A stretch of 64,000 bases of DNA, from NCBI GenBank assembly GCA_017551865.1, contig JAFZKB010000025.1, positions 1 through 64,000 on the forward strand. The letters are read 5' to 3'. The notes under the pieces were generated by a model. It made no database searches and was not told the DNA's origin. It saw nothing but the letters and a program-made list of their open reading frames with translations. The stretch's first letter is position 1. Every line of letters begins with the position of its first letter. The stretch comes from Clostridiales bacterium. GTDB taxonomy: Bacteria; Bacillota; Clostridia; Saccharofermentanales; Saccharofermentanaceae. Both the position numbers and the translations under genes were made by a program. Below are positions 35,692-44,254 of this stretch, piece by piece.

Positions 35692-37788
35692 TTATCTGAC
35701 TCCGAAGAGCAGTTCGCCGTATGTCGGGAACGGCCATACCTTGGCACTGCAGAGGGACTCTGCCTGATCGGCTGCGGCACGAAGATCCTGCATCGCTACG
35801 AATACCTTATCTCTGTATGCATAGGACTGAGCGAGGATGTCTTCGATCTCATGTACTTCGATCACCGCATCTTCAAGGACTTTGGTTCTTGCTGCGATAT
35901 CGCTCTGGAGCTTGCTGAGCTGCGTGATCAGATCTTTTTCAAAAGCTGTATCCGCGCCGCTGGCCTGCTGTACTGCGATCGCTGTATCTGCGAGTTCCTT
36001 GATGTAGGAAGTCACTGCCGGCAGGATATCCTTTCTTGCCATATCGATCATGGTGAGTGCTTCGATATTGATGATCTTGCTGTAGTTCTCCAGGAGGATA
36101 TCGTGTCTTGACTGCATTTCTGCAAGACTAAATACACCAAACTTTAAGAACAGATCTTTGTTCTTCTGATCGAGGAATCTCTCCATCGCTTCCGGTGTGG
36201 AACGGAGATTGAGAAGACCTCTTTCCTCAGTTGCTTCCTTGATCCAGCTCTCATCGTAACCGTTGCCGTTAAAGATGATCCTCTTATGAGCGGTGATCGT
36301 TTCCTTAATGAGTGCTGAAAGCTCTGCATTAAAATCACTAGCCTTTTCGAGTCTGTCTGCGAACTCACAGAGACTGTCTGCAACTGCTGTATTCAGCATG
36401 ATGTTCGCACATGCGATCGAGTTTGCGGAACCGAGCATTCTGAACTCGAACTTATTACCTGTGAAAGCAAACGGAGAAGTTCTGTTTCTGTCGGTAGAAT
36501 CCTTCGGGAACTTCGGCAGTACATCTACGCCGATCTCCATCTGTACTTTCTCGTGCTGATCGTAAGCTTTTCCTTCTACGATCGACTCGATGATACCATT
36601 CAGTTCATCACCCAGGAACATGGAAACTACGGCCGGCGGAGCTTCGTTTGCGCCGAGACGGTGATCGTTGCCTGCTGTGGCTACCGAGATACGGAGCAGA
36701 TCCTGATGTACATCTACTGCACGGATAACAGCTGCCAGGAAGAGCAGGAACTGAGCGTTCTCAGAAGGTGTATCGCCGGGCTCCAGGAGGTTGACTCCGG
36801 AAGAAGTACTGATGGACCAGTTGTTATGCTTACCGGAACCATTGACACCTGCGAACGGCTTCTCGTGAAGGAGACATACCAGACCGTGCTTCTTAGCGAC
36901 TTTCTGCATGATCTCCATCATCAGCTGGTTGTGGTCAGTCGCAATGTTCGTGGTGGTGAAAATCGGTGCCAGCTCGTGCTGTGCCGGAGCTACTTCGTTA
37001 TGCTTTGTCTTGGCAAGAACACCGAGTCTCCAGAGTTCTTTGTCGAGATCCTTCATGTAAGCGGATACTCTCGGCTTGATGGAACCGAAGTAATGATCTT
37101 CGAGCTCCTGGCCCTTCGGTGCTTTTGCTCCGAAAAGTGTTCTTCCGGTGTAGATCAGGTCTTTTCTCTGATTGTAAAGTTCAACCGGGATGAGGAAGTA
37201 TTCCTGCTCAGGACCAACGGTGGTCTTTACTGTGAGATGCGGATCGGTATTACCGAAAAGTCTTAAGATTCGAACGGCCTGCTTGCTGATGACTTCCATC
37301 GAACGAAGAAGCGGTGTCTTCTTGTCGAGTGCCTCGCCGCTGTAAGAACAGAAAGCGGTCGGGATGCAGAGCGTATCATCTTTAATGAATGCATAGCTTG
37401 TCGGATCCCATGCTGTATATCCTCTTGCTTCGAATGTAGCTCGAAGTCCGCCGGACGGGAAGGAAGATGCATCAGGCTCACCCTGGACAAGTTCTTTTCC
37501 CGAGAATTCCATGATCACTCCGCCTTCGGATGTGGGTGAGATGAAACTGTCGTGCTTCTCGGCGGTGATGCCGGTCAGCGGCTGGAACCAATGCGTGAAG
37601 TGTGTTGCACCTTTTTCGGTAGCCCAATCCTTCATGGCATTGGCGACAACGTTAGCGATATCTATATTCAACGGTAGACCTTCATTAATGGTCTTCTTCA
37701 TTGCTTTGTAAGTTTCTTTCGGGAGACGGGCCTTCATGATCTGTTCGTTAAAAACCATTTCTCCAAAGATCTCAGGTACGTTTGTCAT
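35692..37788 (-). CDS. glnN: Glutamine synthetase type III
   Basis: The ATG at 37788 has AAGGAGGAAAAACACT before it and gives [28 protein letters not shown], the usual start of GSIII; a longer frame to 37929 runs into the promoter. The 698-residue length is right for type III, which is almost double type I. Motifs such as [31 protein letters not shown] and [20 protein letters not shown] are visible. It makes glutamine from glutamate and ammonia. With the Amt-PII fusion downstream, the ANTAR regulator divergent and gltBD nearby, it forms the ammonium assimilation core. Confidence 0.96.
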   Translation of the reverse strand: MTNVPEIFGEMVFNEQIMKARLPKETYKAMKKTINEGLPLNIDIANVVANAMKDWATEKGATHFTHWFQPLTGITAEKHDSFISPTSEGGVIMEFSGKELVQGEPDASSFPSGGLRATFEARGYTAWDPTSYAFIKDDTLCIPTAFCSYSGEALDKKTPLLRSMEVISKQAVRILRLFGNTDPHLTVKTTVGPEQEYFLIPVELYNQRKDLIYTGRTLFGAKAPKGQELEDHYFGSIKPRVSAYMKDLDKELWRLGVLAKTKHNEVAPAQHELAPIFTTTNIATDHNQLMMEIMQKVAKKHGLVCLLHEKPFAGVNGSGKHNNWSISTSSGVNLLEPGDTPSENAQFLLFLAAVIRAVDVHQDLLRISVATAGNDHRLGANEAPPAVVSMFLGDELNGIIESIVEGKAYDQHEKVQMEIGVDVLPKFPKDSTDRNRTSPFAFTGNKFEFRMLGSANSIACANIMLNTAVADSLCEFADRLEKASDFNAELSALIKETITAHKRIIFNGNGYDESWIKEATEERGLLNLRSTPEAMERFLDQKNKDLFLKFGVFSLAEMQSRHDILLENYSKIINIEALTMIDMARKDILPAVTSYIKELADTAIAVQQASGADTAFEKDLITQLSKLQSDIAARTKVLEDAVIEVHEIEDILAQSYAYRDKVFVAMQDLRAAADQAESLCSAKVWPFPTYGELLFGVR

Positions 37789-37850
37789 AGTGTTTTTCCT
37801 CCTTATAAAAGTGAAAGAGGCACCTGGGACGTAATGTCGTTCCAAGCGCC

Positions 37851-37879
37851 TTTGCTTTATGTCTGCAGAATAAAGCAAA
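37851..37879. promoter_or_regulatory. Inverted-repeat operator over the glnN -10
   Basis: TTTGCTTTAT and ATAAAGCAAA form a perfect 10-base inverted repeat around nine bases. It covers the glnN -10 and start point, as a repressor site would. It is similar in size and TTGC/GCAA ends to the repeat before gltB. Confidence 0.6.
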
Positions 37880-37895
37880 AGAAATCTGCTGTCAA
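37867..37895 (-). promoter_or_regulatory. glnN promoter
   Basis: On the minus strand TTGACA (37895-37890) and TATTCT (37872-37867) are separated by exactly 17 bases. The leader that follows contains a 14-base-pair hairpin (AGGCGCTTGG.ACG/CGT.CCAGGTGCCT) with a six-base loop ACATTA before the ribosome binding site. Confidence 0.75.
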
Positions 37896-38082
37896 CAGAA
37901 AATGCATGACAAAATGTACAAACTTGCATTATTTACGAAAAGCACCAATGAAAATGAACGATTTTTCACACAGAATGAATTTTTAAGAAAGAGAAGTTGC
38001 AAAATTGACGATTCGAGAGTAGATTATTAAGTAGGTAATCAGTAAGCACATGCAAACCGATCTGAAAAGAGGTGACGAGAAT

Positions 38083-38667
38083 ATGAGTTCTACAGGTATA
38101 GATAAAGTATTGATCCTGCGCCGCGAGATGGGTGCAAGCCGTACACTGGAGAATTTCATCATTAAAAGCCTTAAGCATCCGCACGAAGTTGTGTGGAACC
38201 AGATCTCGGATGAAGGACTCCGCGCTGCCAAAAGAGGAGACTACGGACTTCTGATCGTCGAGTCTTCGATCTCGGATCCCAAAGCGCTTCGTGCCTGCTC
38301 GGCCGCAACCTCCCATCCCACGTCGGTGATCCTGTTCCTGGCAGATGAGACGCAGTTTCGATCCGAAGAGGAAAAGAAAGCAAGAGAAAAGCTTCTCGAT
38401 CTCGGTGCGACGATCCTCGTCAAACCACTCAAGCAGAGTTCTTTTACCACAGCGATCAATTCCGCGGACATGGCCCACATCAGACTCGGTGCCTTAAAGA
38501 AAAAACTCGATGATGAGAAAGTCATCACGAGAGCCAAGCTCCTGCTTATGCAGACACTTTCTTTTACCGAGGAAGAGGCGCACAAGTTCATCGAAAAAGA
38601 AGCCATGAACAGCGGAAGAACGAGATCGGATGTCGCCTATGAGATCATAAGGACATACGAAGAATAG
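38083..38667 (+). CDS. ANTAR-domain response regulator
   Basis: The start at 38083 has AAAAGAGGTGACGAGAAT before ATG. The 194-residue protein has an N-terminal receiver-like domain without the usual acidic pocket (about 1-120), then a helix, and an ANTAR domain (about 130-190; LLMQTLSFTEEEAHKFIEKEAMNSGRTRSDVAYEII). ANTAR proteins bind paired RNA hairpins and prevent transcription termination. In clostridia such regulators often lie beside glutamine synthetase and control nitrogen genes. Here it is divergent from glnN, so glnN, amt and gltB leaders are the likely targets. Confidence 0.88.
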   Translation: MSSTGIDKVLILRREMGASRTLENFIIKSLKHPHEVVWNQISDEGLRAAKRGDYGLLIVESSISDPKALRACSAATSHPTSVILFLADETQFRSEEEKKAREKLLDLGATILVKPLKQSSFTTAINSADMAHIRLGALKKKLDDEKVITRAKLLLMQTLSFTEEEAHKFIEKEAMNSGRTRSDVAYEIIRTYEE

Positions 38668-38713
38668 GAAATAAAAACAGATTTTAATCATTAGATATAT
38701 ATGAGGAGGCAAC

Positions 38714-39556
38714 ATGAAGTACGAATTCGTTAAGATGCAGGGATGCGGAAACGATTATGTGTACATCGATGCCAGAAAGTACCAGATCGGGGATCCTTCG
38801 GCGCTCGCAGTCAAGATCTCCGACCGACACTTCGGGATCGGATCGGACGGGCTGATCCTCGTCGCACCCTCGGAAGTCGCAGATGGAAGAATGATCATGT
38901 TCAATCTCGACGGCTCGGAAAGTGAGATGTGCGGCAACGGGATCCGCTGTGTCGGAAAGTTCATTCATGACATCTGGAACGTCAAGAAGGATACACTGAC
39001 GATCGAGACCAAGTGCGGGATCAAGACACTGAAGATGATCTGCGATGAAAATAACGAAGCCACCGGCGCGACGGTCGATATGGGCCGCGCGATCCTTTCT
39101 CCCCAGCTGATCCCTGTGGATCTGGAAGGAGATACCGTCATCGACCGTGAACTGGAAGTGGACGGTAAGGAATATCACATCACCTGCGTGTCCATGGGAA
39201 ATCCGCATGCGGTTCTTTTCCTGGAGAATGTCGAGGATCTCGATCTTCCTTCCCTCGGTCCGAAGTTTGAGCATCACCCGGTATTCCCGGCAAGAGTAAA
39301 TACGGAATTTGCCGAGGTCAGGGGAGAAGGACTTCTCCGTATGCGTGTCTGGGAAAGAGGCGCCGGCGAGACCTGGGCCTGCGGGACCGGCACATGTGCG
39401 ACAGTCGTGGCGGCCTGCCTGAACGGTCTCACGAAGAAGGGCGAGGATGTACGCGTGATCCTAAACGGCGGCGAGCTCGTGATCAACTACACGGACGAAA
39501 GAGTCCTCATGACGGGACCGGCCGTGATCAGTTTTACCGGTGAAATCGAAGTATAA
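38714..39556 (+). CDS. dapF: Diaminopimelate epimerase
   Basis: The 280-residue protein starts MKYEFVKMQGCGNDYVYID and carries the two catalytic cysteines in EMCGNGIRCVGKF and WACGTGTCATV. It converts LL- to meso-diaminopimelate for lysine and cell wall. GAGGAGG precedes the ATG. It is 46 bases after the ANTAR gene and 57 bases before dapL, making a short lysine/DAP unit. Confidence 0.96.
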   Translation: MKYEFVKMQGCGNDYVYIDARKYQIGDPSALAVKISDRHFGIGSDGLILVAPSEVADGRMIMFNLDGSESEMCGNGIRCVGKFIHDIWNVKKDTLTIETKCGIKTLKMICDENNEATGATVDMGRAILSPQLIPVDLEGDTVIDRELEVDGKEYHITCVSMGNPHAVLFLENVEDLDLPSLGPKFEHHPVFPARVNTEFAEVRGEGLLRMRVWERGAGETWACGTGTCATVVAACLNGLTKKGEDVRVILNGGELVINYTDERVLMTGPAVISFTGEIEV

Positions 39557-39613
39557 GAATTATATGTAGGGCGCAAGGAAGCGCAATGTAGTGAAGTAGG
39601 AGGAAGAAGAAAA

Positions 39614-40798
39614 ATGAAGATCAACAAGAACTACCAGAATATCGAAGAGACATATCTGTTTTCGGAGATCGCCGAGAGAGTTCGTAAGTATATGGCGGAA
39701 AACCACGGCGCATCTCTGATCAAGATGGGCATCGGCGATGTGACCAGACCGCTTAGCAAGTCTGCAGTCGATGCGCTCATCAAGGCGGCAGAAGAGATGG
39801 GCACCGCGGAAGGTTTTCACGGATATGGCCCGGAACAGGGATATGAATTCTTAAGAGATGAGATCGCCGATTACTATCAGCGCACGAGCGGTGTGAAGAT
39901 CTTCAGTGATGAGATCTTCGTCTCGGACGGTGCCAAGAGCGATCTCGGAAACATCCTCGATATCTTCGATGTGGATAACGTCGTCGCCGTGACCGATCCG
40001 GTCTATCCGGTATATGTCGATACGAATGTCATGGCCGGAAGAAAGATCGTCAAGCTTTCTGCCACAGCGGAAAACGGCTTCCTCCCGATGCCGGATCCGG
40101 ATCTTCAGGCCGACATCATCTACCTTTGCTCTCCGAATAACCCGACCGGTGCCGCCTACGATAAGGACCGCCTTCAGCAGTGGGTCGATTTTGCCAATGC
40201 CCACGGTTCCGTGATCCTTTACGATGCGGCCTATGAATCCTTTATCTCGGATCCCGATATCCCGAGAACGATCTTTGCGATTGAAGGGGCACGCTCCTGC
40301 GCTATCGAGTTCTGCTCGCTTTCCAAGACAGCAGGTTTCACCGGAACAAGATGTGGCTACACGATCGTTCCCGGCGGACTCGTAAGAGACGGCATCCAGC
40401 TTAGAAAGATGTGGCTTAGACGCCAGACGACCAAGTTCAACGGCGTATCCTATCCGGTCCAGAGAGCAGCTGCTGCGGTCCTTAAGGATCAGGGCCTTGC
40501 CGAGATCATGGAAAATGTCGCTTACTATAAGGAAAATGCCCGCATCATGGCGGAGACTTTTTCTGAACTCAAGTGGCCTTTTACCGGCGGCAAGAACTCT
40601 CCGTACCTTTGGGTCAAGTGCCCCAATGAGATGCGCTCCTGGGCCTTCTTCGACGATCTTCTGGTCCGAGCAAATGTTATCTGCACACCGGGTTCCGGCT
40701 TTGGTGACTGCGGGGAAGGATATGTGAGGTTCACCTCCTTTAACACCCGCGATAACACGATCGAAGCGATGAAGCGCATCAGGGAGATCTACGGTTAA
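39614..40798 (+). CDS. dapL: LL-diaminopimelate aminotransferase
   Basis: The 394-residue PLP enzyme begins MKINKNYQNIEETYLFSEIAERVRKY. Fold-type I motifs are present: SPNNPTGAAY, YDAAYESFI and the PLP lysine in SLSKTAGFTGTRCGY. DapL converts tetrahydrodipicolinate directly to LL-DAP and is found in some Clostridia, Chlamydia and plants. With dapF next to it, the organism uses the aminotransferase route to meso-DAP. AGGAGGAAG precedes the ATG and a terminator follows. Confidence 0.96.
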   Translation: MKINKNYQNIEETYLFSEIAERVRKYMAENHGASLIKMGIGDVTRPLSKSAVDALIKAAEEMGTAEGFHGYGPEQGYEFLRDEIADYYQRTSGVKIFSDEIFVSDGAKSDLGNILDIFDVDNVVAVTDPVYPVYVDTNVMAGRKIVKLSATAENGFLPMPDPDLQADIIYLCSPNNPTGAAYDKDRLQQWVDFANAHGSVILYDAAYESFISDPDIPRTIFAIEGARSCAIEFCSLSKTAGFTGTRCGYTIVPGGLVRDGIQLRKMWLRRQTTKFNGVSYPVQRAAAAVLKDQGLAEIMENVAYYKENARIMAETFSELKWPFTGGKNSPYLWVKCPNEMRSWAFFDDLLVRANVICTPGSGFGDCGEGYVRFTSFNTRDNTIEAMKRIREIYG

Positions 40799-40810
40799 CA
40801 GCAAAAAACG

Positions 40811-40850
40811 AAAAGACACGAAGGCAGGCGCCCCGTGTCTTTTCTTTTCG
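40811..40850 (+). terminator. Terminator of dapF-dapL
   Basis: GAAAAGACACG and CGTGTCTTTTC pair around GAAGGCAGGCGCCC and are followed by TTTTCGG. Confidence 0.85.
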
Positions 40851-40882
40851 GTGAGTATTATATGAAATGATCTTCAATGGGA

Positions 40883-41689
40883 TCAGAAGACCAGCTGATA
40901 GATGATACCTGCCAGTTCACGCAGATAGTTACTCGGCAGGCGCCACGGAGGTGTGGATGCACCTTCCAGACCGCACGGCAGATCAAGGTCTGATGCGATC
41001 ATGCTCGCACGAAGTTCGTGCCAGGCATTCGTGACGATTACGGCGGTGTCGCCCAGGTTCTCTCTTTCCATGATCTCCTTACTGAAGTCGAGGTTTTCTC
41101 TCGTGCTCGTAGAGCGGTCTTCCTTATAGATCCTGTCGGAAGAGATACCCATATTTACAAGCTCTCTGTACATGCATTCGGCTTCTGAGATCGACTCGTC
41201 ATCGCCCTGACCGCCGGATACGATACACGGGCATTCCGGATGCTCGGAAAGATACTCGTATGCAGTCATGATACGTTCCGAAAGAAGCGTACTCGGCTGT
41301 CCGTCTGCGACATAACATCCCAGGACGACTACGACCGGCGGACGATCGGATAACGGTGCTTTTCGATTGGCATAAGCGATCATCAGGGAAGTGGCGGTGA
41401 TCACGTAGGCCAGACCGAGGATCACGGTGGTGATCACTACGTTTACAGCACAGCGTGCCGGCTTGTTTCTGTTTCTGATTCGCACGATCCAGCTGTTGAT
41501 CAGGTGGAAAAAAATCGTGTATGTGAAGACCATCAGGCACAGAAGAAAGCCAGAAATGGTGATGATGTTTCTCCCGTATCCTTTAATGATCTCCGAAAGG
41601 AAAAGGATCATCAGTCCGGCGGAAAGAACAAAGAATACCGCGCGGAGGATTCGGGATATAGAGATGATTTTTTCTTTATTATCCTTCAT
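40883..41689 (-). CDS. YdcF/SanA-like membrane protein (DUF218)
   Basis: I prefer the ATG at 41689, which has TGAGG upstream; starts at 41722 and 41704 are possible. The 268-residue protein has about four membrane segments in its first 125 residues. A DUF218 domain follows with PPVVVVLGCYVADGQPS, CIVSGGQGDDESISEA, STSTRENLDFSKE and VIVTNAWHELRA. SanA/ElyC/YdcF proteins of this family are linked to envelope integrity and undecaprenyl-phosphate metabolism; the exact reaction is uncertain. It stands alone. Confidence 0.82.
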   Translation of the reverse strand: MKDNKEKIISISRILRAVFFVLSAGLMILFLSEIIKGYGRNIITISGFLLCLMVFTYTIFFHLINSWIVRIRNRNKPARCAVNVVITTVILGLAYVITATSLMIAYANRKAPLSDRPPVVVVLGCYVADGQPSTLLSERIMTAYEYLSEHPECPCIVSGGQGDDESISEAECMYRELVNMGISSDRIYKEDRSTSTRENLDFSKEIMERENLGDTAVIVTNAWHELRASMIASDLDLPCGLEGASTPPWRLPSNYLRELAGIIYQLVF

Positions 41690-41926
41690 GATTGTTTTCC
41701 TCATAATTTTTTCGATAAACATTTTCGACTTTTGAGGTTATCTTAACATGAGATGGGAACCTTGAAATGACGTATCCGTAAGGCTCAGGTGACATTTCCG
41801 TCATAACCGGAGGCGATATATTATAGATGACACAGTGAAATCTCTTATGGTAAACTACTTTTAATTCGTGAACGAAAGATTCACGTAAGGTTGGTATATT
41901 GATGGAATACAGGAGGGGTTATTAAC

Positions 41927-42373
41927 ATGATCAAGTATGTAATTGGCGGAGCGATCGTTGGTGGATTTATCGGACTGGTCGCATTTCTTTCTCAGGCAGA
42001 CAAAAAGGCCAGTAAGAAGATCGATGATCAGTTCGCAGCAGAGCATCACGTAAAGGATTCTTACGGGATGTACATGATCACAGAGGAAGGCGAATTCGCA
42101 TTCCCGCTGAAGTCCGGCACACTTTCCGGATATAAGATCTGGAATCTTGCGGATGTAGCTTTTGTAGCTACCTATAAGAATACGTTCTCGCTTCTCGACG
42201 TCGGACAGAAGGCCATGAAGGGCGATTATCTCACACCTTCGAAGAAGCCTTTGAAGGAAAAGGGTTATAAGACATTTACCGTACCGGTCGGACAGAGCGT
42301 TGACGAAGTGGCAGATCTCATTACGAGAAATGCAGCTAATGTCCAGAGAATGCAGGGCGGAAAAATCAAGTAA
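41927..42373 (+). CDS. Small membrane-anchored protein of unknown function
   Basis: The 148-residue protein has an N-terminal membrane segment (about 5-23) of glycine-rich type followed by a soluble domain. AGGAGGGG precedes the ATG. No family is recognised. It is probably co-transcribed with the next gene, 42 bases downstream. The sequence is well behaved in codon use and looks like a real gene. Confidence 0.7.
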   Translation: MIKYVIGGAIVGGFIGLVAFLSQADKKASKKIDDQFAAEHHVKDSYGMYMITEEGEFAFPLKSGTLSGYKIWNLADVAFVATYKNTFSLLDVGQKAMKGDYLTPSKKPLKEKGYKTFTVPVGQSVDEVADLITRNAANVQRMQGGKIK

Positions 42374-42415
42374 GTCAGCTTGATCTAATAAGTAAGAAAG
42401 AACAGGTTAGAATAG

Positions 42416-42658
42416 ATGTTATTAAAGAGAGAAGTTTATACCGGAAATAAAGATGAGAAGTATTTCGAGGTGATCAACAAGCTTAAAAAAGCGGGCCTCA
42501 AGTACGACATTAAGACCGATTCCGGAAATCACGGAGCCGATATCGGACGGGGCGGTGCCGTCGGACGCTTTGGACAGACTTCTTCCGGCCCCACGATCTG
42601 CTCCGTATATGTAAAGAAAAAAGATTACGATGCAGCGGTCGCCGCTCTTCACAACTGA
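42416..42658 (+). CDS. Small protein, possibly DUF2007-like
   Basis: The 80-residue protein starts MLLKREVYTGNKDEKYFEVINKLKKAGLKYDIKT, has a Gly-rich middle and ends YVKKKDYDAAVAALHN. The pattern of two alpha/beta units with a late (K)(K/E)D(Y)..A..AL is like small signal-transducing DUF2007 proteins, but the match is weak. It follows the membrane-anchored gene and is closed by a terminator. Confidence 0.6.
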   Translation: MLLKREVYTGNKDEKYFEVINKLKKAGLKYDIKTDSGNHGADIGRGGAVGRFGQTSSGPTICSVYVKKKDYDAAVAALHN

Positions 42659-42689
42659 TCAGAAAACGTTCGTATTCGTAAAGTAAGAA

Positions 42690-42725
42690 AGGACCTTCCG
42701 GGAAATCGGGAGGTCATTTTTTTGG
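42690..42725 (+). terminator. Terminator after the two small genes
   Basis: GACCTTCCGGG-AAAT-CGGGAGGTC is followed by ATTTTTTT. Confidence 0.85.
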
Positions 42726-42760
42726 ACACCGCAGAGGACGCTGCGTCGTGGCGAAGCTGT

Positions 42761-42792
42761 GAGGCTGCGAGGTTGCGAGGCTGCGAGGTTGC
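42761..42792. repeat. Two 16-base tandem repeats
   Basis: GAGGCTGCGAGGTTGC occurs twice in direct succession just before the palindromic repeat element. Confidence 0.75.
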
Positions 42793-42810
42793 GCCTTTTT
42801 TGTGAGCGAT

Positions 42811-43119
42811 GATCCTGCTTGCGAAGAAAGGAAATCATGTGGGATGTGCGATTCTTAAAGATTCCCATGCCTTTTTCTGCCCAGAGTGGGAAGAAGAAAT
42901 CATGGGAAAAGCGTGTTCCTAAAAATCCCCATGCCGAAAAAGAGGAAAATCTTCATGGGAATTTCAAGAATATCCGAATTCCCATGCCGAAGAGGTCATG
43001 GGGAATCGCGCTTTTTCCAAATAACCATGTTTTTTTACTTAAAAACAGTCATGGGGAATCGCACTTATTTCAAATAGCCATGTTTTATCTCTTATAAACA
43101 GTCATGGGGAATTGCGCAG
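42811..43119. repeat. Palindromic-module repeat element, copy B
   Basis: CATGGG-type words start at 42836 (as CATGTGGG), 42901, 42954, 42997, 43050 and 43103. Each of the first five is followed 27-28 bases later by CCCATG or a one-base variant. The module spacing 65, 53, 43, 53, 53 is identical to copy A, and the first 125 bases match copy A closely. The last three units are near-perfect 53-base tandem repeats. Like copy A, it lies just after a terminator. Confidence 0.8.
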
Positions 43120-43384
43120 TTGACACAAACCCCTGCCGTATGAATTTGAAAAAGTGTTATTCGAACAGCAACCCTGCATAATGAAGGAGAAATCCTAAGT
43201 CTATGTGGCGAGGCTACGGTTCTCTTGTTGTATGATCTCGGATCCTGGTAAATTGATGAATATCGGAATAAATTTATCGAATAACGATAAAAATCTATTG
43301 CAATTCGATTTGCTACGTGCTATTGTTATATCAACAAGGTTGGAACAGGGCGCCTGATCAAGACGATTCACGGAGGATCGAAAA

Positions 43385-43999
43385 ATGAACATGAAAGACA
43401 GTATCGAATTAGCAGAGAAACTCTCGAAGGACTATAGTGATCTGGAGAAGGTGGATCAGGAGATCAGTGATAAGGAAAAGATCCTGGATACTCCTGTGAG
43501 CTCGTATCAGGAGCCGGCGCAGGATGTGAGCCTGTTTGAGACGGGAATTCTTGTGATATTTAAGGTGATTGCGTTCTTCTTTGTCCTGGGTATCGATGGA
43601 TATATTTATTTAATGTCTTTCGCGATGGACTGGGATGAGCATACACGCTGGCATCAGTCCGTGGCCTGGGCAGTGATCCTCATATCCAATATCGGACTCA
43701 TTGCACTGATCATTTTCGTTAAGCATCGTCGTGAGAAGAATACGAGGAAGTATCTGGAAGAGCAGAGAATAAAGCAGGAAAGCTATATTCTGCAAAGGCG
43801 TGCAGAGCTGCGTGAAGAACTTGCCGGGCTTAATCAGAAACGCGCTGAAATAAGTGAGGGCCTTGCGAAATATGATTCTCAGATCCCGCGGGAATTCCGG
43901 AGCAGATATCATATGGTAAAGGTAAAGATGATGCTTCAGAACGGAAAAGCACAGAGCTTTGATGAAGCGGTCGGTTTACTTGTGCAAACTGCCCAATAA
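43385..43999 (+). CDS. Coiled-coil membrane protein of unknown function
   Basis: The 204-residue protein has a charged N-terminal coil (about 1-40), two membrane segments (about 50-75 and 90-115) and a long heptad-rich Glu/Arg/Lys coil (about 118-165). ACGGAGGATCGAAAA precedes the start. No family is recognised. It lies alone between the repeat element and gltB. Confidence 0.7.
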   Translation: MNMKDSIELAEKLSKDYSDLEKVDQEISDKEKILDTPVSSYQEPAQDVSLFETGILVIFKVIAFFFVLGIDGYIYLMSFAMDWDEHTRWHQSVAWAVILISNIGLIALIIFVKHRREKNTRKYLEEQRIKQESYILQRRAELREELAGLNQKRAEISEGLAKYDSQIPREFRSRYHMVKVKMMLQNGKAQSFDEAVGLLVQTAQ

Positions 44000-44074
44000 A
44001 ATGAATAATTGCTCGGCGAGAGTTGCGTGGGCAAACAAATAATGTACGTTTTTTATCGTTTTCTGCTCTTAATT

Positions 44075-44102
44075 TTGCAAGTTGTTGCATTATAACTTGC
44101 AA
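44075..44102. promoter_or_regulatory. Inverted-repeat operator before gltB
   Basis: TTGCAAGTT and AACTTGCAA form a perfect 9-base inverted repeat with a 10-base centre. It overlaps the -35 of the candidate gltB promoter. Confidence 0.65.
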
Positions 44103-44113
44103 ATTGGTAAGAT
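44085..44113 (+). promoter_or_regulatory. Candidate gltB promoter
   Basis: TTGCAT at 44085-44090 and TAAGAT at 44108-44113 are 17 bases apart. The -35 lies inside the inverted repeat. Confidence 0.5.
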
Positions 44114-44147
44114 GTATCCATCGAATACTAGCAAAGGCGCTAAGTGC

Positions 44148-44226
44148 TTCCCGGGATCACCGCAAAGATATGGTGAGCTGGACCGGCAGGCTTGGTGCCT
44201 TGTTGTTTTCTGATTCTCCCCGGGAA
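44148..44226 (+). promoter_or_regulatory. Structured gltB leader RNA, possible ANTAR target
   Basis: TTCCCGGG (44148) and CCCGGGAA (44219) can pair. They enclose CACCGC-AAAGAT-ATGGTG, a stem with a six-base loop of the A..G.. form that ANTAR proteins bind, and a second GGCA/TGCC stem. The ANTAR gene lies 5.5 kb away in the same nitrogen cluster. The second hairpin does not clearly show the required loop, so the call is tentative. Confidence 0.4.
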
Positions 44227-44254
44227 CCTTTTCGGACCTGAGGAGGAAAAGAAA

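Noticed and set aside
37789..37866. glnN leader hairpin as a glutamine riboswitch or ANTAR site
   Set aside because: The conserved glutamine riboswitch segments are not seen, and the six-base loop ACATTA lacks the G at position 4 expected for ANTAR binding.
42819..43097. 92-residue plus-strand ORF and its minus-strand partners in the repeat element
   Set aside because: The predicted protein is a by-product of the repeated CATGGG/CCCATG units, with no clear start signal and no conserved protein character.
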